A DNA stretch of 64,000 nucleotides from the NCBI RefSeq assembly GCF_014196835.1, contig NZ_JACIEK010000002.1, positions 1 through 64,000 on the forward strand, read 5' to 3'. This DNA comes from Aureimonas pseudogalii. Its GTDB lineage: Bacteria > Pseudomonadota > Alphaproteobacteria > Rhizobiales > Rhizobiaceae. The notes beneath the pieces were generated by a model. It was not told the DNA's origin. It saw only the letters and a list, made by a program, of their open reading frames with translations, and searched no databases. Of this stretch, positions 31,901 through 40,370 are shown piece by piece. A program made the translations under genes and the position numbers. The stretch's first letter is position 1, and each line of letters starts with the position of its first letter.

Positions 31901-33790
31901 CAGTCCGAGCCCTTCACCGTGGCGGGCTGCGGCGACATGTCGGGCGACGTCTTCGGCAACGGCATGCTGCTCTCGCGTGAGATCCGGCTGGTCGCCGCCT
32001 TCGACCATCGCGACATCTTCATCGACCCCGCGCCGGATGCCGCGCGCACGCTGGAGGAGCGCCGGCGCCTCTTCGCCCTGCCCCGCTCGTCCTGGGCCGA
32101 TTTCGACAAGGCAGCGATCTCGGCGGGCGGCGGCGTCTTCTCGCGGCGCGAGAAGGTGATCCGTCTCTCCGAGGCGGCGGCCGATGCCATCGGCTGGGAC
32201 AAGCGCTCGGGCACCCCGGCCGAGATCATCGCCGCGATCCTGCGCGCGCCGGTGGACCTTCTCTGGTTCGGCGGCATCGGCACCTATGTACGCGCCACGA
32301 CGGAAGCGAACGCCGACGTCGGCGACCGCGCCAACGACGCGGTGCGCGTCACCGCGCGGGATCTGCGCGCCAAGGTGATCGGCGAGGGCGCCAATCTCGG
32401 GCTGACGCAGGCCGGCCGCATCCAGGCGGCGCGTGCCGGCGTTCGGCTCAACACCGATGCGATCGACAATTCGGCGGGCGTCAACACCTCCGACGTCGAG
32501 GTCAACATCAAGATCGCGCTGCGCGGGGCGCTCGCCGACGGCAGCCTCGCACGCACCGACCGCGACACGCTCCTCGCCTCGATGACGCCCGAGGTCGCCG
32601 CGCTCGTGCTCCACAACAACGAGGAGCAGACGCTGGCGATCTCGCTGGAGGAGCGCGCCGGCCCGGGCCGCCTCGCCCTGCAGACCCGTCTCATGCAGGC
32701 GCTGGGCGAGACGGGAGCGCTCGACCGCGAGGTGGAGACGCTGCCCTCCGACGCCGCGGTCGCGGATCTTCGCGCCCGCGGCCTCGGCCTGACGCGGCCC
32801 GAGATCGCCGTCCTCCTCGCCTATGGCAAGATCGACCTGTTCAACGCGATCGTCACGGGACCGCTCACCAAAGACCCCTATTTCGAGAGCCGGCTTCGCT
32901 CCTATTTCCCGAAGGCGATGACCGAGCGCTTTCCCCAGGCGATCGCCACGCATCGCCTGCGCCGCGAGATCGTCGCGACGCGGCTCGCCAACGACCTGAT
33001 CGACTGGACCGGGCCGTCCTTCCCGACCGTGGTGCGCGATGCCACCGGCCGGGGCGCCGCGGCGATCACCGCCGTGTTCGTCGCCGCCTTCGACGGGTTC
33101 GCGGTGGCCGATCTCCTCGCCCGGATCGACGCGCTCGACGCGGCGCTGCCCGGCGACACGCAGACCGACCTCTACGCCGCCGTGCAGCTTTTCCTTCAGG
33201 CCAGCGTCGTGCGTCTCGTGCGCCAGCCCGCCGCCGAACTCGGCGAGACCGTCGCGATGCTCCGCGCGCGCTTCAGCGAGCTGAAGCCGCGGCTGGTGGA
33301 TCTCGCCAGCGAGCGGGCGCGCGACGAGTTCCGCACCCGCGAGGCCGGCTGGCGCGAGCGCGGCGTGCCCGACGATCTCGCCGCCGACATCGCGCTCCTG
33401 CCGCTCCTCGGCCTCATTCCCGATCTCGACGCCGTTTCACGTGAAACCGGCGCGCCGATCGAGCGCACCGTCGCGGCCTATTTCGCGATGACGCATGCGC
33501 TCCACATCGGCCGCCTGGAATCGGCGATCTCGACGCTGCGCCCGAGCGACTATTACGAGACGCTGGCGCTGGAGCGTGCCGCCAGCCAGATCGCCAGGGA
33601 ACGCCGCCGCCTGACCGCGCTCGCCCTTCAGGAGGGGTTGGGCGAGGATCCCGTGGCCGAATGGGCCGCGCGCGAGGGCGAGGCGCTGGCCAGCACCGCC
33701 GAGCAGATGCGGCGCCTGGCGGGCACCGGCGAGACCTCGGTCTCGCGCCTGACGCTGGCCGCGGGGCTCCTGCAGGATCTCGCTCACTGA
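28931..33790 (+). CDS. gdhB: large NAD-dependent glutamate dehydrogenase (GDH-180 type)
   Basis: A 1619-residue enzyme that oxidatively deaminates glutamate to 2-oxoglutarate and ammonium with NAD+. The length, the ACT-like N-terminal half and the catalytic half match the L_180 class (Bac_GDH). Catalytic segments are seen from about residue 820: FGPVARGGLRWSDRREDYR, VIVPVGSKGGFYPK (catalytic Lys) and GYDHKAMGITARGAWE. The GCGDMSGDVFGNGML and GEGANLGLTQAGR nucleotide-binding segments are also present. Codons for VSRET at about residue 1503 contain a perfect parS site. Products feed the nearby 2-oxoglutarate dehydrogenase genes. Confidence 0.96.
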   Translation: MSPVTALPDKDSLLQAAREALAPGSQAALLTPLLFARPPAEDLAALGPARLAAMAEAAATLLARHRAGEALVEIRRLASDAEAGSLAGPLAVLTIVQDDMPFLFDSVAAEVADRSAAVHAVSHPILQVRRDAAGAQDGERVSLIQIAFEPLLRTDADAVLTQSLRQILGEVSAATGDFHAMRERVREASAALRARATEADPAQAAAEREGAALLDWLCDDNFIFLGLREFRYFPDGEALRRIEGGELGILRDPAVRVLRREGGESATSPEIRAFLEEPAPLIVAKANARSRVHRRVYMDYVGIKLRDAAGGLVGELRVVGLFSSAAYTRPVLSIPYLRQKAETVIARFGFAPRSHSGKALAVALETYSRDEMFQIDVDLLERFIGIVTELGERPRIRVLPRIDRFDRFVSVLVFVPRDRTDARLRDAIGQLLAERYEGHVSAWYPAFPEGPLASIHFIIGRSGGPTPRPDSTALEAEIAEIARDWTLALERAIAGTGRHADLMALAPGLPAGYRDVVSPTEAVTDGWRILALGPHDPLEVDFHRRADDAATVLRFKIYHLGAPLALSRRVPILEHMGFSAVAERTFEIARPDGTLVFLHDMELVRRAGGDIVLSDGGAALERCFVAVADGRIESDGFNGLVHAAGLSWREANVLRAYARYLRQTGFAPTTDLMAEVLERQAPIARGLFELFAGAFDPERPRQSEPLPAELAGDAEAEAAAARGTLQPLLAVRAGLEAITSLDEDRVVRRFLSVISATLRTNYYAVPEVSAAEGSTPRAVAPALAFKLDPHRIEGVPAPVPFREIFVFDARVEGVHLRFGPVARGGLRWSDRREDYRTEVLGLVKAQQVKNAVIVPVGSKGGFYPKRLPDAAQRDLWFEAGRSAYIVFIASLLSLTDDLDAAGEAVTPAAVVRYDDLDPYFVVAADKGTATFSDTANAVAEARGFWLGDAFASGGSAGYDHKAMGITARGAWEAVKRHFREMGRDGRAWDIQSEPFTVAGCGDMSGDVFGNGMLLSREIRLVAAFDHRDIFIDPAPDAARTLEERRRLFALPRSSWADFDKAAISAGGGVFSRREKVIRLSEAAADAIGWDKRSGTPAEIIAAILRAPVDLLWFGGIGTYVRATTEANADVGDRANDAVRVTARDLRAKVIGEGANLGLTQAGRIQAARAGVRLNTDAIDNSAGVNTSDVEVNIKIALRGALADGSLARTDRDTLLASMTPEVAALVLHNNEEQTLAISLEERAGPGRLALQTRLMQALGETGALDREVETLPSDAAVADLRARGLGLTRPEIAVLLAYGKIDLFNAIVTGPLTKDPYFESRLRSYFPKAMTERFPQAIATHRLRREIVATRLANDLIDWTGPSFPTVVRDATGRGAAAITAVFVAAFDGFAVADLLARIDALDAALPGDTQTDLYAAVQLFLQASVVRLVRQPAAELGETVAMLRARFSELKPRLVDLASERARDEFRTREAGWRERGVPDDLAADIALLPLLGLIPDLDAVSRETGAPIERTVAAYFAMTHALHIGRLESAISTLRPSDYYETLALERAASQIARERRRLTALALQEGLGEDPVAEWAAREGEALASTAEQMRRLAGTGETSVSRLTLAAGLLQDLAH
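33434..33447. promoter_or_regulatory. parS site inside gdhB
   Basis: The 14-base palindrome GTTTCACGTGAAAC, the core of the bacterial chromosomal parS consensus, is perfect here. It lies in frame inside the glutamate dehydrogenase gene, encoding VSRET. It is about 28 kb from parB/parA. Two identical copies occur at 45220 and 63251. Confidence 0.85.
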
Positions 33791-33863
33791 CCGCCGAGAA
33801 AGGTCAGCATGGTTGACATATCTTCCCGCCGCGTGGAAAGGAGGCGGCGGGAGGAGACCCACC

Positions 33864-35108
33864 ATGATGAACCTGACGGACCTGTTCGCCACGCGTGCCG
33901 ACCGGATGCGCGCCTCCGAGATCCGCGAGCTCCTGAAGCTGCTCGACCAGCCCGACATCATCTCGTTCGCCGGCGGCATTCCAGATCCCGCGCTGTTTCC
34001 ACGCGAGGCTTTTGCCGACGCCTATGCCGATCTCCTCGGCGGCGCGGGGGCGAACGCCGCGCTCCAGTATCAGGTGAGCGAGGGCTATCGCCCGCTGCGC
34101 ACCTGGCTCGCCGCCGAGATGGGCCGCATGGGCGTCGCGTGCGACGAGGGCAACCTCTTCATCACCTCGGGCTCGCAGCAGGGGCTCGACTATCTCGGCA
34201 AGCTCTTCCTCTCGCCCGGTGACACCGCGCTCGTGACTTGGCCGACCTATCTCGGCGCGCTGCAGGCCTTCAACGCCTACGAGCCGCGCTACGACCGGTT
34301 GACGCCTGCGGGCGGCAACATGACGCCGGCCGCCTATCGCGACGCAGCGCGCGCGACCAAGAGCGATGGCGCGACCGGGGGCGAAGCGAAGTTCGCCTAT
34401 CTCGTGCCGGATTTCGCCAACCCGACCGGCGAGACGCTGGACCGGGCGGGCCGCGAGGGGGTGCTCGATCTCGCCGCCGACCTCGGCATCGCCGTGATCG
34501 AGGACGCCGCCTACCGCTCGCTGCGCTTCGAGGGCGAGGACGTGCCCTCGATCCTGGCGCTCGACTGCGCGCGCTCCGGCGGCATCGAGAAGGCCCGCAC
34601 CCTCTTCTGCGGCTCGTTCTCGAAGATCCTGGCACCCGGCCTTCGCGTCGGCTGGATCTGCGCGCCGCGCGCGATCGTCGACAAGCTCGTGCTCCTCAAG
34701 CAGGCCGGCGACCTGCACAGCCCCTCGATCAACCAGATGGCGATCCACCGCGTCGCCGAGACCGTCTACGGCGCGCAGGTCGAGCGTCTCAAGGCCGCCT
34801 ACGGCGCCCGGCGCGACGCGCTGCTCGCCGCGCTCGAGGCCCACATGCCGCAAGGCGTCTCCTGGAGCCGGCCGGAGGGCGGCATGTTCGTCTGGGTGAC
34901 CCTGCCCGAGACGCTCGACGCCGCGGCCCTCCTGGCGGAGGCCGTGCGCGAGGCGCGCGTCGCCTTCGTGCCGGGCGCCGCCTTCCACCCCGACGGCACC
35001 GGCCGCAACACGCTGCGCCTCTCCTTCACGCTCGCTGACGAGCGCGCGGTGACGCAGGGCATTCCCCGCCTCGCCGCGCTGGTCCGCAAGGCGATCGCCG
35101 CAGCCTGA
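33864..35108 (+). CDS. PLP-dependent aminotransferase, class I/II fold
   Basis: A 414-residue type-I-fold aminotransferase close to the 2-aminoadipate/aromatic (LysN/MocR-type) group. The N-terminal IISFAGGIPDPALFP is the signature of that group. PLP-site residues are visible: NPTG (186-189), Asp214 and Tyr217 (EDAAY), the Schiff-base Lys254 (GSFSKILAPGLRVGW) and the C-terminal Arg in NTLRLSF. GGGAGGAG precedes the ATG at 33864. It begins 73 bases after the glutamate dehydrogenase gene on the same strand, so linked glutamate/2-oxoglutarate exchange is plausible. The acceptor acid is not determined. Confidence 0.9.
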   Translation: MMNLTDLFATRADRMRASEIRELLKLLDQPDIISFAGGIPDPALFPREAFADAYADLLGGAGANAALQYQVSEGYRPLRTWLAAEMGRMGVACDEGNLFITSGSQQGLDYLGKLFLSPGDTALVTWPTYLGALQAFNAYEPRYDRLTPAGGNMTPAAYRDAARATKSDGATGGEAKFAYLVPDFANPTGETLDRAGREGVLDLAADLGIAVIEDAAYRSLRFEGEDVPSILALDCARSGGIEKARTLFCGSFSKILAPGLRVGWICAPRAIVDKLVLLKQAGDLHSPSINQMAIHRVAETVYGAQVERLKAAYGARRDALLAALEAHMPQGVSWSRPEGGMFVWVTLPETLDAAALLAEAVREARVAFVPGAAFHPDGTGRNTLRLSFTLADERAVTQGIPRLAALVRKAIAAA

Positions 35109-35217
35109 GGCGCCACGGCTCCGCCGGGTTACATCGGGGACGCGCGCAGCCGATCGGCACGGCGAGGCCCATAGCGCGCCGCGAAACGGCGGTTCTCGGT
35201 GGTGACCTGAAAACGAC

Positions 35218-35244
35218 GAAGCCCCGCGGAAAGGGCGGGGCTTC
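35218..35244. terminator. two-way terminator hairpin
   Basis: GAAGCCCCGC (35218-35227) pairs perfectly with 35235-35244 around a 7-base loop. It lies about 110 bases past the aminotransferase stop on the plus strand and 25 bases past the small basic-protein stop on the minus strand. On the minus strand TTCGTCGTTTT follows, so it best serves the small gene. Confidence 0.65.
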
Positions 35245-35268
35245 GGAGGCGAGGCGAGACGCCGGGCC

Positions 35269-35403
35269 TTACTTCTTGCCCGAGTCCTTCTGCGGCGAGG
35301 CGAACTTGCCGGGCACCGTCATCGCGGCCGCGTCCACCTTGGCCTTCTTGTCGGCCTTCGGCTTACGCGTTTCCTTGTTGCTCTTCACCTGACCCTTGGC
35401 CAT
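35269..35403 (-). CDS. 44-residue lysine-rich small protein
   Basis: A short ORF of 44 codons. The protein begins MAKGQVKSNKETRKPKADKK, is about 30 % Lys/Arg in its first half, and ends in QKDSGKK. It has no hydrophobic segment. Two facts support it as a real gene: GGCGGGAG lies before the ATG and a strong hairpin terminator stands 25 bases after the stop. The charge suggests nucleic-acid or ribosome association, which is inference only. I believe similar short basic proteins occur in other Hyphomicrobiales, but cannot confirm it here. Confidence 0.72.
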   Translation of the reverse strand: MAKGQVKSNKETRKPKADKKAKVDAAAMTVPGKFASPQKDSGKK

Positions 35404-35571
35404 CTCAAATCTCCCGCCGACCGCCGCCGGCGGTCTTTCCGCCGACCCGCCGCGATCCGGCTGCTGTCATCGCGCGTTTTGCGGGAGCGGGCAAGATTGA
35501 CGATACGGCAGCGGTTGCGAACGCCCTGCCAGCCCGTTTCGTCACCCGGCCATGCGCAAACTGAGGACAAC

Positions 35572-35600
35572 TTGCTCCCCCTCGTTTTTCGTACGATATT
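35572..35600 (+). promoter_or_regulatory. putative promoter of the StbDE-like module
   Basis: TTGCTC (35572-35577) and GATATT (35595-35600) are 17 bases apart, directly before the antitoxin gene. The -10 lies in the centre of the perfect inverted repeat described next, the expected geometry for autorepression. Confidence 0.55.
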
Positions 35601-35611
35601 CGGTACGAAAA
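35586..35611. promoter_or_regulatory. antitoxin operator, perfect inverted repeat
   Basis: TTTTCGTAC (35586-35594) and its exact complement GTACGAAAA (35603-35611) flank an 8-base spacer that contains the -10 box. It ends 14 bases before the antitoxin start. The AT-rich island stands out from the local GC. Binding by the antitoxin or the toxin-antitoxin complex is inferred from position and symmetry. Confidence 0.72.
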
Positions 35612-35625
35612 TTCGGGAGACAGAG

Positions 35626-35871
35626 ATGCAGCGCGTCGAAGCCACGCTCGCGGTCAGCGTATCCGACCTCAAGAAAAGCCCCACCGCCGTCATGAGCGAG
35701 GCCAAGGGGGAGACGGTGGCCGTGCTCAACCACAACCGCGTCATGGCCTACATGGTGCCGGCCGGCCTCTACGAGGCGCTCCTCGAACGGCTGGACGATC
35801 AGGCGCTCGTGGATCTCGCCCGCGAGAGGCTGGACGAGGTCGGGCACCCCGTCGACATCGATGCCCTATAG
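35626..35871 (+). CDS. antitoxin of the Phd/StbD (RelB-like) family
   Basis: An 81-residue antitoxin. The N-terminal DNA-binding part (VSVSDLKKSPTAVMSEAKG) and ETVAVLNHNRVMAYMVPAGLYEALLERL match the StbD/YafN-type prevent-host-death fold. The Asp/Glu/Arg-rich C-terminus would bind toxin. GGGAG lies six bases before the ATG at 35626; the longer frame to 35479 would cross the operator and promoter. Its stop overlaps the toxin start by 11 bases. Confidence 0.87.
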   Translation: MQRVEATLAVSVSDLKKSPTAVMSEAKGETVAVLNHNRVMAYMVPAGLYEALLERLDDQALVDLARERLDEVGHPVDIDAL

Positions 35872-36142
35872 CCTCGCCTTCCTGCCCTCGGCCGACAAGG
35901 AGTGGCACAAGCTCGGCGCCACGGTGCGCGCGCAATTCGTGCGCAAGCTTCGCGAGCGTCTGGAGCATCCGCGCGTGGAAGCCGACGCGCTGCGAGGCCT
36001 TCCCGATCACTACAAGATCAAGCTGCGGCAGGCTGGTTACCGGCTCGTCTACCGCATCGGCGATCGCGTGGTGACGGTCACGGTCGTGGCGGTCGGAAAG
36101 CGCGAGCGCTCGGAGGTCTACGAGGCCGCGCGCCGTCGCTGA
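35861..36142 (+). CDS. RelE/StbE-family toxin
   Basis: A 93-residue RelE-fold ribonuclease toxin. The sequence has the fold pattern: [16 protein letters not shown], the Arg/Lys-rich helix [12 protein letters not shown], the [21 protein letters not shown] strand block and a C-terminal [17 protein letters not shown]. Arg/Lys/Tyr residues for mRNA cleavage at the ribosome are retained, so it is probably active. It is translated with the antitoxin through an 11-base overlap. Confidence 0.9.
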   Translation: MPYSLAFLPSADKEWHKLGATVRAQFVRKLRERLEHPRVEADALRGLPDHYKIKLRQAGYRLVYRIGDRVVTVTVVAVGKRERSEVYEAARRR

Positions 36143-36181
36143 CCGGACCCGAGGGAGCGATGTCGCGCCCTCGGGTCCGGT
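36142..36181. terminator. perfect hairpin between toxin gene and purH
   Basis: A 14-base arm (36142-36155, ACCGGACCCGAGGG) pairs perfectly with 36168-36181 around a 12-base loop. It overlaps the last base of the toxin stop and lies about 66 bases beyond the purH stop on the opposite strand. It would separate the two convergent units. There is no T-run on either side. Confidence 0.6.
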
Positions 36182-36247
36182 CATGCCGAGGAGAAGGGAA
36201 GGCCCCTTCGTCCCGTCGCTCGTCGGCCCCGCGCCGCAAGGTCCCCC

Positions 36248-37861
36248 TCAATGGCGGAAGTGGCGCATGCCCGTGAAGACCATGGCGATGTCGTGCTCGT
36301 CGGCGGCGGCGATGACCTCGGCGTCGCGCATCGAGCCGCCGGGCTGGATCACCGCCGTGGCGCCGGCCGCCACCGCCGAGAGCAGACCGTCGGCGAAGGG
36401 GAAGAAGGCGTCGGAGGCGACGGCCGAGCCCTTGGTCAGGATCGGGCCGCCCGCGGCCTGTGCCGCGTCCTCGGCCTTGCGGGCGGCGATGCGGGCCGAA
36501 TCCACCCGGCTCATCTGCCCCGCGCCGATGCCGACCGTCGCAAGACCCTTGGCATAGACGATGGCGTTGGACTTCACGTGCTTGGCGACGCGGAAGGCGA
36601 AGCGCAGGTCCGCCATTTCGGCCTCGGACGGCGCGCGCTTCGTCACAACCTTGAGGTCGAGCCGGTCCACCAGCCCGTCGTCGCGCGACTGCACGAGAAG
36701 GCCGCCCGCCACCGACTTCACGGTGAGGCCGGGGGCGCCGGCGTCCGGCAGGCCGCCGGTGAGGAGGAGGCGCAGGTTCTTCTTGGCGGCGACGAGGGCG
36801 ATCGCCTCCTCGTCGGCTTCTGGCGCGATGATCACCTCGGTGAAGACCTTGACGATCTCGGCGGCCGACGCGGCGTCGAGCCGCCGGTTGAGCGCGACGA
36901 TGCCGCCGAAGGCCGAGACGGGGTCGCAGGCGAGCGCCCGCGCGTAGGCCTCGGCGAGCGTCGCGCCCTCCGCCACACCGCAGGGGTTGGCGTGCTTGAT
37001 GATGGCGACGGCGGCCGTGCGCGCGGGATCGAACTCGGCGACGAGTTCAAAGGCGGCGTCGGTGTCGTTGATGTTGTTGTAGGAGAGTTCCTTGCCCTGC
37101 ACCTGACGGGCCGTGGCGACGCCCGCGCGCTTCGAGCCGTCGTGGTAGAAGGCGGCGCTCTGGTGCGGGTTCTCGCCGTAGCGCAGCGTCGAGGCGAGTT
37201 CGCCGGCAAAGCTTTGGCGTGCCGGCGCGGTTTCACCGGTGGCGCCGGCAAACCACGTAGAGACCGCCGCGTCGTAGGCCGCCGTCAGCCCGTAGGCCTT
37301 GCCGGCCAGACGGCGGCGATGCTCCAGCTCGGTCTCGCCGTTGCCCGTCCCCAGCGCTTCGAGGAAGGCGGAATAGTCGGCGGGATCGGTGAGGACGGCG
37401 ACGAAGGCGTGGTTCTTGGCGCCGGCGCGGATCATCGCGGGGCCGCCGATGTCGATGTTCTCGATGATCGCCGCGGGCTCGGCGCCGGACGCCACCGTCT
37501 CGGCGAAGGGGTAGAGATTGACCACGAGGAGATCGATCCCCGCGATGCCGTGCGCCTGCATGGCCTTGGCATGGGCGGGGTCGGCACGCATGCCGAGCAG
37601 CCCGCCATGGACGCCGGGATGCAGCGTCTTCACCCGCCCGTCCATGATCTCGGGAAAGCCGGTGAGCTCGGAGACGTCGCGAACGGGAAGGCCGGCTGCC
37701 TCCAGCGCGGCGCGCGAGCCCCCGGTGGAGACGAGCTCGACGCCGCGCGCGCTCAAGCCCTTCGCGAGGTCCACCAGCCCGGTCTTGTCGAAGACCGAGA
37801 GCAGCGCGCGGCGCACGGGGTGGCGGTCGGGGGCGGGATAGCGGTTGGCGGCGACGGCCAT
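36248..37861 (-). CDS. purH: bifunctional AICAR transformylase / IMP cyclohydrolase
   Basis: A 537-residue bifunctional enzyme for the last two steps of IMP synthesis. The N-terminal MGS-like IMP cyclohydrolase domain (about 15-205) includes [34 protein letters not shown] and NLYPFAETV. The transformylase domain (about 210-537) includes [12 protein letters not shown], the catalytic Lys-His in IIKHANPCG and [11 protein letters not shown]. The ATG at 37861 fits the family N-terminus. It is the last gene of a minus-strand block (htpX, rsmB, heparinase, small lipoprotein, purH) with gaps of 100-330 bases between members. Confidence 0.97.
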   Translation of the reverse strand: MAVAANRYPAPDRHPVRRALLSVFDKTGLVDLAKGLSARGVELVSTGGSRAALEAAGLPVRDVSELTGFPEIMDGRVKTLHPGVHGGLLGMRADPAHAKAMQAHGIAGIDLLVVNLYPFAETVASGAEPAAIIENIDIGGPAMIRAGAKNHAFVAVLTDPADYSAFLEALGTGNGETELEHRRRLAGKAYGLTAAYDAAVSTWFAGATGETAPARQSFAGELASTLRYGENPHQSAAFYHDGSKRAGVATARQVQGKELSYNNINDTDAAFELVAEFDPARTAAVAIIKHANPCGVAEGATLAEAYARALACDPVSAFGGIVALNRRLDAASAAEIVKVFTEVIIAPEADEEAIALVAAKKNLRLLLTGGLPDAGAPGLTVKSVAGGLLVQSRDDGLVDRLDLKVVTKRAPSEAEMADLRFAFRVAKHVKSNAIVYAKGLATVGIGAGQMSRVDSARIAARKAEDAAQAAGGPILTKGSAVASDAFFPFADGLLSAVAAGATAVIQPGGSMRDAEVIAAADEHDIAMVFTGMRHFRH

Positions 37862-37980
37862 GGAACACCTCGAGGCTCGGCGAGCGCGCGGCATCCGCGC
37901 CCGGATCGCCTCCCTTAAGGCCCGCCGCCGCATGAGACAACGTGCGGCCGTCGGTTTCGCGCTGGCCGCGATCGAAGCGG

Positions 37981-38154
37981 TCAGCGCGGCCGGGCGGCGA
38001 GCGCGTCGTCGCCGGGCTGGCGGGGCGTGCGCAGAGGCTCCGTGTCGGCGGCGAGATTGTCGAGCGTGTTCGGCAGCACCGTCACGGCGCGGTTCATGCC
38101 GCCGCAGCCGGCGAGCGCGGAGAGGAGAAGCGCGGAAAGGAGGAGGCGTCGCAT
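37981..38154 (-). CDS. small lipoprotein
   Basis: A 57-residue protein with a lipoprotein signal: [17 protein letters not shown], so Cys17 is the lipidation site. Only about 40 polar residues remain after cleavage ([20 protein letters not shown]). AAAGGAG precedes the ATG. It lies between the heparinase-like gene and purH on the same strand. The function is unknown; a small outer-membrane-associated peptide is the safest description. Confidence 0.68.
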   Translation of the reverse strand: MRRLLLSALLLSALAGCGGMNRAVTVLPNTLDNLAADTEPLRTPRQPGDDALAARPR

Positions 38155-38484
38155 GGGAACCCTTCGGCTGCGCCGGCGGCCGATCCTCCGACGAAAGGAG
38201 ATGTAGGGCCGCTCGCGCACGCTGTCAGCGACAAGCCGGCGCGAGACCTCGCGCCACGGCGCGCGATAGTCCATGGCCCGACACCCATCCGCACCGGCCT
38301 ACCCACCGGCCGCGATCCGACGGCTCCAATGATCGACGCGATGCCCGTACCGCTCCTGCGGACGAGCGTCGCGGTTCAAGTCGAGGCGCGACGCTCGGCG
38401 AGCGTTCGAGATACCCCCTCCCCGCTCCGCTCGTCGCCGCCAATACGCACCAAAAGCCCGGCGCGGAACCACCGGGCCGCCCCC
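38155..38484. other. gap between small lipoprotein and heparinase-like gene
   Basis: About 330 bases with no supported gene. ORFs here are short and lack ribosome-binding sites. It probably holds the promoter for the small lipoprotein and purH, which I could not place. Confidence 0.35.
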
Positions 38485-40179
38485 TCAGCCCTCGCGCTCG
38501 AAGCGCCAGCCGAGTTCGCGATATTCGAGGCAGTCGAAGGCGACCGTGATCTGGCGCGTGCGGCGCGCGCCGGCGCCGTCGGCGAAGAAGATGGAATCCT
38601 CCAGCTTCGCCTCGCCCTCCGAGCCGAACCACCAGACCTCGTCGCCATGCTGCAGGCGGATGCCGTCGCCGGTGTCGCGCGCCGAGACGTCGGGATGGAG
38701 GTGGAAGCGGAGCATGCCCATCGGCTCCTCGCTGGCGAGGCGCTGCGAGCGCCCGGCGGCGTGGAACAGCCGGTCGACGCCGTCGATGCGCCCGCCGTCG
38801 CGCGACAGGAAGAGCTGGCGCTCGTGCACGAAGCCGAAGCCCTGGCGGTAGCCGTCATGGGCGGCGGTGAGGATCTGCCCCTCGCCGATCTCCTCGCGCG
38901 TGGTGGGCACGCGCGTCGGCCCCGGCATCAGCGGACCGCCGAGAAAGCGGTCGAGCCGCTCGGAGCGCGAGAAGCGCGAGGAGGAATGGTCGTTCAGCGT
39001 CAGCGTCGAATGGGCGGCGGTGGCGCGCGAGAGCCGGCGCCAGCCGGCGTCGAGCCGCGCCGGCGCGCCGCAATTGACGATCATCCGCCGCCCGCCGGCC
39101 GAGAACTCGAAGGCGAGCGTGCCGGCATGGGCGTCGCTCGACACTTCCGGGGCCGGCGGCAGGCCGGTATCGGTGATGAGGATGGTGCGCCCGGCCGCCA
39201 GCCGCTGGTAGCCGGACTGGCGCATCTGGCTGATCGGCTCGCCCAGCGTCTCGTCGTAGCGCAGGAGCGCCGCGGTGAGATGATGGTCGGGCACGCCCGC
39301 GCCGTTGAACAGCGCCAGTGCGCCGTCGCCGTGGCGGAAGAAGCGCAGCGCCGGCAGCATGCGGTCGATGGCGCCGAACACGGCGCGCGGCACCGGCTTG
39401 TTCTGGTTGGCGAAGAACTGGCGCAACGGCAGCAGGTCGGCGAGCACGGCGACGAGCGTCGCCGGGTTGCGCGAGATGTGGCCGCCGTCGGGGTGGATCT
39501 GTCGGTCGAGCTCTTCGCCGAGCGCGCGCGCCGCGGCCCGCGCGCCGCAGGTGCGGCCGGGCTGGGCGACGGCCGCGAAGGCCACCGCCATGCGCACGCG
39601 CAGGCGCGGCAGCCCGTCCGGCGCGGCGTTGGCGGTGCGCTTCAGGCGCCGCACCTCGTCGTCGAGGGCGCGGGCGAAGCGGCGGGCGAAGGCCTCGTCG
39701 GCCCGCTGCAGCAGGATCGGCGCGTGCGAATACCAGGCGATGACGCGCCGCGCGGCGACGTCGTGGTCGAAGGCGAGGCGCGGCAGCTGCCGACGCTTGA
39801 GGCGCAGCCAATCGGCCACCAGCGTGCGCGCGTGCTCGGAGGAGAGCGCGTCGCCGCTCTCGGTGAAATGGCGCAGCCACTCGAAGCTGTTGAGTTCGGC
39901 GATCCAGGCGTCGGGCGCATCGGTGACGAGGAAGGGCGACTGGCCGCCCAGATGCACGAGATGGTTGGCGAGCCAGAGATGGCCGACATAGAAGGCGCGC
40001 GCCGCCGCCGCGTCGGCGCGGCGGAGGTCGGCGGGCACGGCCACCGGCTCGGGAACGCCGGCCGGCAGCAGCCGCAGGCTCGGCCAGGCGGCGGCGCGCA
40101 GGGCCGAGCGCATCCGCCGCCCGGTCTCGCGCAGCATCAGCCCCGCCAGACGCGGCTCGTCGACAAATCCTGCGGTCAT
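38485..40179 (-). CDS. heparinase II/III family protein
   Basis: A 564-residue protein of the heparinase II/III-like family (alginate/heparin-lyase fold). The N-terminal alpha/alpha toroid (about 60-320) contains the catalytic-region segments FEWLRHF, AWYSHAPILL and HPDGGHISRNPATLVAVLADLLPLR with Asn/His candidates. The C-terminal beta-sandwich (about 340-560) contains GRRMIVNCGAP and AHSTLTLNDHSSSRF. No signal peptide is seen, unlike secreted lyases, so the protein may be cytoplasmic or exported another way. It lies next to rsmB and purH, as in other Hyphomicrobiales. The substrate is not known. Confidence 0.87.
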   Translation of the reverse strand: MTAGFVDEPRLAGLMLRETGRRMRSALRAAAWPSLRLLPAGVPEPVAVPADLRRADAAAARAFYVGHLWLANHLVHLGGQSPFLVTDAPDAWIAELNSFEWLRHFTESGDALSSEHARTLVADWLRLKRRQLPRLAFDHDVAARRVIAWYSHAPILLQRADEAFARRFARALDDEVRRLKRTANAAPDGLPRLRVRMAVAFAAVAQPGRTCGARAAARALGEELDRQIHPDGGHISRNPATLVAVLADLLPLRQFFANQNKPVPRAVFGAIDRMLPALRFFRHGDGALALFNGAGVPDHHLTAALLRYDETLGEPISQMRQSGYQRLAAGRTILITDTGLPPAPEVSSDAHAGTLAFEFSAGGRRMIVNCGAPARLDAGWRRLSRATAAHSTLTLNDHSSSRFSRSERLDRFLGGPLMPGPTRVPTTREEIGEGQILTAAHDGYRQGFGFVHERQLFLSRDGGRIDGVDRLFHAAGRSQRLASEEPMGMLRFHLHPDVSARDTGDGIRLQHGDEVWWFGSEGEAKLEDSIFFADGAGARRTRQITVAFDCLEYRELGWRFEREG

Positions 40180-40370
40180 GGCCCGTTCTCCCCGGCCCGG
40201 CCCGAAGGCCTCGCCGTTGTCGCGATCGTCGTGCCGCACGCCGGACGGTTTCCCGGCTTGAGGCTCGATCTTGAAGGAGAAGTTTTGCCGATCAGGGTTA
40301 ACGCCGGCTTAAGGGCCGCGCCGGCGAGCCGCGAGGCTTGCGCGGGGCCGACGCTCGCACGCCGCGCGCT

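Noticed and set aside
36565-36580. TTCACGTGC in purH as a further parS
   Set aside because: Only half the palindrome matches; the GAAAC arm is missing.
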